From positions 1 through 19,008 of the forward strand of contig CAVCFO010000030.1 in the NCBI GenBank assembly GCA_963601575.1: a DNA stretch of 19,008 nt, given 5' to 3'. Below, in pieces: positions 15,692 through 19,008 of this stretch. The DNA comes from CAG-238 sp963601575. Lineage in GTDB: Bacteria > Bacillota > Clostridia > Peptostreptococcales > Anaerovoracaceae. The notes below the pieces were generated by a model. That model worked only from the letters and a program-made list of their open reading frames with translations, searched no databases and was not told where the DNA came from. How positions within the stretch are numbered: the first letter of the stretch is position 1; each line of letters begins with the position of its first letter. A program made the translations under genes and the position numbers.

Positions 15692-17893
15692 ATGTTAACA
15701 AAGGCCGAGTTTTTAGAAAAAATATTAAATATAAATTCTAAATACAACACCGAATTGATCGGAAGGGCGTTCGACAAAGCACAGGCTCTGCACAAAGGTC
15801 AGCTCAGAAAAAGCGGGGAACCTTATTTCATTCACCCGATAAATGTTGCGCTGATACTTGTGGATATGGGCATGGACGACTCTACGATTGTCGGCGGGCT
15901 TTTGCATGATGTCGTTGAAGACACGGAATATACAAGGGAGCAGCTCGTCGCCGATTTCGGCGAGGAGATTGCTCTCCTGGTTGACGGTGTTACAAAATTA
16001 GGTACGATAAAGTTCGAATCGAAAGAGGAAATCCAGGCAGAAAATTTCCGCAAGATGTTCCTTGCCATGTCAAAGGACATCAGAGTTCTCATCATAAAGC
16101 TTGCTGACAGATTGCACAATATGAGAACCATGGGATACATGAAGCCTGAGAAAATCATTGAAAAATGCAACGAAACCCTTGAGATCTATGCGCCTCTTGC
16201 AGGAAGGCTTGGTATTTCGAAGGTAAAGTTCGAGCTTGAGGATTTGGCTCTGAAATATCTGCATCCTGAGGAATTTGAGGACCTCAAGCAAAAGGTAAGC
16301 AAACGAAAAGAAGAACGCGAGGCGACCATCAATACTGTAATCGGAGAAATCAGGGAGTCGCTCGACGATATGAATCTGCATTATGATATTTATGGCAGAG
16401 CAAAACACTATTACAGCATCTATCGCAAAATGAAATTCCAGAATAAACAGATCGACGAAATCTTTGACCTGATTGCTGTAAGAATAATCGTAGAAAGTGT
16501 AAAAGAATGTTATGCGGTGCTCGGAATCGTCCATACAATGTGGAAGCCGATTCCGGGCAGGTTCAAAGACTATATCGCCATGCCGAAGCCGAATATGTAC
16601 CAATCTCTGCATACCACGGTAATCGGTGATAACGGCGAACCATTTGAAATTCAGATAAGAACATACGAGATGCACAAAGTTGCCGAATACGGTATTGCCG
16701 CCCACTGGAAATACAAAGAGGGGAATACCACAGGCGACGCATCCAATGATGACATAAAACTTGCATGGCTCAGGCAATCCCTTGAGTGGCAGCAGGACAT
16801 AAACGACCCGAAGGATTTCTTAGAGACCATGAAAATGGATCTTTTCGCAAGTCAGGTATTCGTTTTCACCCCGAGGGGAGATGTTATAGAGCTCCCGGCA
16901 GGCTCAACTCCGCTTGACTTTGCATTCAAGATTCACTCGGCAATCGGCTGCAAATGCGTGGGCGCCAAGGTGAACGGAAAGATGGTTACCATCGATTACA
17001 CACTGCAAAACGGTGATATCGTTGAAATTGTAACCTCCGCAAACTCATCGGGGCCAAGCGTTGACTGGCTGAAAATTGCCAAAAGTTCCAACGCTAGAAA
17101 CAAAATAAGAGGCTGGCTCAAAAAAGAAAACAAATCAGAAAGCATCGAGAAAGGCAAAGACCTCCTCGACAAATATATACGCAAAAAAGGCTATGAACCG
17201 TCGGGCTTCACAAAATCCGCATTTATAAACAAGGCGCTGAAGGCGATGAATTATGCCAATACAGACGAAGCCTATACTCAGCTTGCAAACGGCGGCTCGC
17301 TTGTGAGCAAGTTCGCAAACCTGCTCTTTGGATATTATTCCGAAGAAAACCATACCGAGATCAAGTCAAACGAAGCCGTTATCGACGAAATCAAGGCGGC
17401 AGAGGCTCGAAAGGCAAAGCTTGAGCGTAGATCAAAGGACAATCCGGGCATCGTAGTTGCGGGCGCAGACAATCTGATGATAAAGCTGGCAAAATGCTGC
17501 AACCCTGTGCCGGGGGACGATATCATCGGTTTCATCACAAAGGGCAGAGGGATCTCCGTTCACCGATGCGACTGTTCGAACATTGTGGCGCTTCCGGAGG
17601 AAGAAAAACAGCGTTTTATCCATGTTGAGTGGGAAGACCTCAAAGCGGGAAAATCCTACAATGCGGATATTTGCATAATAGGAAACGACAGGAAGGGTAT
17701 GCTCTCTGATATTTCGAGGGTATGCGAGGATATGGACATTCATCTTTCCGGAGTAAATGCAAAGAGCGGCAAGGACGGAAGCCTTGTGATGACCATAACC
17801 CTTTCCATATCCAGCACGCAGGAAATGCAAAAGGTTTTGCGTAGCCTGAGAAACATCAGCGGTGTAACTCAGGTCTATAGAGCAAAATCATAG
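15692..17893 (+). CDS. rel: Bifunctional (p)ppGpp synthetase/hydrolase Rel
   Basis: 733 residues, typical of long Rel enzymes that make and destroy the stringent-response alarmone (p)ppGpp. The HD hydrolase domain has the metal ligands H48, H72-D73 (HDVVEDT) and D139 (LADRLHNM), so it should be active. The synthetase domain carries RFKD at 290-293; that RxKD form marks bifunctional Rel/SpoT, as opposed to ExDD in synthetase-only RelA. It continues into KPNMYQSLHT. A TGS domain begins near 388 (QVFVFTPRGD), a Cys-containing zinc-finger-type region has C602, C603, C626 and C628, and an ACT domain fills about 660-733. AGGAGA lies 5 nt before the ATG. It follows secDF by 25 nt and dtd by its own stop overlapping that gene's ribosome site, so the three are likely one operon. 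recJ and apt, often found before rel in Clostridia, are absent. Confidence 0.97.
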   Translation: MLTKAEFLEKILNINSKYNTELIGRAFDKAQALHKGQLRKSGEPYFIHPINVALILVDMGMDDSTIVGGLLHDVVEDTEYTREQLVADFGEEIALLVDGVTKLGTIKFESKEEIQAENFRKMFLAMSKDIRVLIIKLADRLHNMRTMGYMKPEKIIEKCNETLEIYAPLAGRLGISKVKFELEDLALKYLHPEEFEDLKQKVSKRKEEREATINTVIGEIRESLDDMNLHYDIYGRAKHYYSIYRKMKFQNKQIDEIFDLIAVRIIVESVKECYAVLGIVHTMWKPIPGRFKDYIAMPKPNMYQSLHTTVIGDNGEPFEIQIRTYEMHKVAEYGIAAHWKYKEGNTTGDASNDDIKLAWLRQSLEWQQDINDPKDFLETMKMDLFASQVFVFTPRGDVIELPAGSTPLDFAFKIHSAIGCKCVGAKVNGKMVTIDYTLQNGDIVEIVTSANSSGPSVDWLKIAKSSNARNKIRGWLKKENKSESIEKGKDLLDKYIRKKGYEPSGFTKSAFINKALKAMNYANTDEAYTQLANGGSLVSKFANLLFGYYSEENHTEIKSNEAVIDEIKAAEARKAKLERRSKDNPGIVVAGADNLMIKLAKCCNPVPGDDIIGFITKGRGISVHRCDCSNIVALPEEEKQRFIHVEWEDLKAGKSYNADICIIGNDRKGMLSDISRVCEDMDIHLSGVNAKSGKDGSLVMTITLSISSTQEMQKVLRSLRNISGVTQVYRAKS

Positions 17894-17912
17894 AGGAGGC
17901 TTTTGAAAATTT

Positions 17913-18362
17913 ATGAGAGCAGTTGTGCAGCGAGTGACAGATGCAAAGGTAACCGTTAAAAATATAGTGACAGGAGCCATAGAAAAGGGCCTCATGGTGC
18001 TGCTTGGGGTTGAGGATGGAGATTGCGAAAAAGACGCAGACTATATTGCAGATAAGATAGCGGGGCTTCGGATCTTCGATGATGAGGCAGGAGTAATGAA
18101 CCTGTCTGCTATCGATATAGGCGGCGAGATTCTTTCTGTTTCTCAGTTTACACTGCTGGCGGACGCTCGCAAGGGGAAAAGGCCAAGCTATATCAAGGCT
18201 GCAAGACCGGAAGAAGCCAAAAGATTATACGAATATTTCAACAAGCGGCTGGAGGAAAAAGGACTAAAAGTTGAAAAGGGCATTTTCCAGGCAGAGATGC
18301 TTGTGGAAATACATAACGACGGGCCGGTAACGATTTTGCTGGACAGCAAGAAGCTTTTTTAA
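17913..18362 (+). CDS. dtd: D-aminoacyl-tRNA deacylase
   Basis: 149 residues, the usual length. Dtd hydrolyses D-amino acids (and glycine from mischarged tRNA-Ala) off tRNA, guarding chirality in translation. It begins MRAVVQRV and holds the two active-site motifs: SQFTL (77-81) and the cis Gly-Pro motif GPVT (137-140). The only good ribosome site, AGGAGG at 17894-17899, overlaps the rel stop and is about 13 nt from the ATG, longer than usual; no in-frame alternative start is closer. It probably relies on coupling with rel. No hairpin terminator follows. Confidence 0.96.
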   Translation: MRAVVQRVTDAKVTVKNIVTGAIEKGLMVLLGVEDGDCEKDADYIADKIAGLRIFDDEAGVMNLSAIDIGGEILSVSQFTLLADARKGKRPSYIKAARPEEAKRLYEYFNKRLEEKGLKVEKGIFQAEMLVEIHNDGPVTILLDSKKLF

Positions 18363-18374
18363 GAATTTTAATAA

Positions 18375-18424
18375 TTTTTAGAGATGTTTTTAGAAATATA
18401 AAGAAATATAATTAGAAATATAAT
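18375..18424 (+). repeat. Phased AT-rich repeats upstream of the metallo-hydrolase gene
   Basis: TTTTTAGA occurs at 18375 and 18386, then AGAAATATAA at 18392, 18402 and 18414, giving a period of about 10-12 bp. Two copies contain perfect TATAAT (18407-18412, 18419-18424), but neither has a good -35 box at the right distance. May be a curved promoter region. Confidence 0.5.
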
Positions 18425-18449
18425 AGATTAAGGCACAGAGAGGTAAGAA

Positions 18450-19008
18450 ATGAAGATCGAAACTTATATAACAGGACCGATTCAGGTCAACACTTATCTT
18501 GTATATGACGAGGAAACAAACAAGGGATTTATCGTGGATCCGGGGGACTATTCCCCAAAGCTGAGTAAACTGGCGATGGATCTTGGACTTGATATTGAAT
18601 ATATAATTCTAACGCACGGTCATGGAGATCATATCGGCGGTGTAGAGCGCTTCAAGCGCGATTTTGCATCGGCAAAGCTTGTGGCTCACGAAGCAGAAAA
18701 GGATATGCTGGCGGATGCTGAGCTCAACTCTTCTGTAGAGATGTTCCCAAAACCTGTTACGCTTGAAGCGGACATTTGGGTAAAGGGCGGCGAAAGTCTG
18801 AAAGTAGGAAATATGGAGCTTCATTTCATCCATACGCCTGGCCATACAAAGGGCGGAATGTGCATATATGTCGGTGGATATCTTTTTAGCGGCGATACGC
18901 TGTTCAGATATTCCATAGGAAGAACGGATTTTTATGGCGGAGACTTTGAAGCGATTGTAAATTCCATCAAAAAGCGCCTTTTTGTGCTTCCCGACGACAC
19001 CGTAGTGC
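18450..19008 (+). CDS. Metallo-beta-lactamase-fold hydrolase (glyoxalase II-like), cut by window edge
   Basis: 186 residues before the edge, with no stop yet; small YcbL/glyoxalase II-like members are about 200-215 residues, so only the end is missing. The metal site motif HGHGDH is at 56-61, preceded by T55; a later HTPGHTKGG supplies the third His, and SGDTLF supplies the bridging Asp. The start is ATG 18450 with AGAGAGG 6 nt ahead. Proteins of this type hydrolyse thioesters such as hydroxyacyl-glutathione analogues, but many have unknown substrates. The position after rel-dtd is a common Clostridial arrangement, often followed by hemZ and hisS. Confidence 0.94.
   Translation, partial: MKIETYITGPIQVNTYLVYDEETNKGFIVDPGDYSPKLSKLAMDLGLDIEYIILTHGHGDHIGGVERFKRDFASAKLVAHEAEKDMLADAELNSSVEMFPKPVTLEADIWVKGGESLKVGNMELHFIHTPGHTKGGMCIYVGGYLFSGDTLFRYSIGRTDFYGGDFEAIVNSIKKRLFVLPDDTVV

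Noticed and set aside
16070..16777. Minus-strand reading frame of 235 codons inside rel
   Set aside because: Opposite the conserved hydrolase and synthetase domains of Rel; no recognisable motif.
18363..18400. An intrinsic terminator after dtd
   Set aside because: There are T-rich runs but no GC-containing hairpin ahead of them.
1..19008. A hidden mobile element, CRISPR array, toxin-antitoxin or defence cluster
   Set aside because: No transposase, integrase, repeat-spacer pattern, target-site duplication or toxin-sized gene pair was seen; gaps are short and filled by promoters, terminators, the tRNA and the 6S RNA.

Overview
The window is an ordinary chromosomal housekeeping stretch from what looks like an anaerobic member of the Bacillota, most likely class Clostridia. 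The evidence is a fused SecDF, a bifunctional Rel followed by dtd and a metallo-beta-lactamase-fold gene, a very large oxygen-sensitive-type CoA-dehydratase activase, purine-rich Shine-Dalgarno sites and sigma-A-like promoters. No more exact taxon can be read from the sequence; Anaerovoracaceae-like Clostridia are a guess. I see no IS elements, phage genes, CRISPR array or integration scars.

Layout. (1) 1-499, minus strand: the N-terminal third of peptide chain release factor 3 (prfC), cut by the window edge. (2) 500-662: a divergent promoter region whose two -35 boxes lie side by side, firing prfC leftward and a MATE efflux gene (663-2048) rightward; the MATE gene ends at a strong intrinsic terminator. 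(3) 2234-6490: one 1418-residue protein that strings together two BadF/BadG-type ATPase-activase modules, a Cys-rich linker, a DUF2229-like part and a C-terminal dehydratase-like part. (4) 6560-7288: a YebC/TACO1-type protein with its own promoter laid over the stop codon of the preceding gene. (5) 7305-7500: a non-coding RNA whose fold is that of 6S RNA (ssrS). (6) 7576-12510: polA, coaE and an orphan, membrane-anchored family-5 solute-binding protein. (7) 12615-13221: tRNA-Leu(CAA) and yajC, apparently on one transcript, ended by a terminator. (8) 13447-end: secDF, rel, dtd and a metallo-beta-lactamase-fold hydrolase that runs off the right edge.

How the parts relate. Most genes serve core information processing and stress control: release-factor recycling (RF3), ribosome-associated YebC, RNA polymerase control by 6S RNA, DNA repair and replication (PolA), CoA synthesis (CoaE), Sec export (YajC, SecDF), the stringent response (Rel) and removal of D-amino acids from tRNA (Dtd). 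The rel-dtd-MBL order is common in Clostridia, but here rel directly follows secDF.

The most interesting items are the unlisted 6S RNA with a nearly continuous closing stem, the giant double-activase protein with no recognisable partner gene beside it, the tRNA-Leu/yajC shared transcript, and the tight divergent promoter pair between prfC and the MATE pump. I did not find a convincing wholly new multi-gene system.
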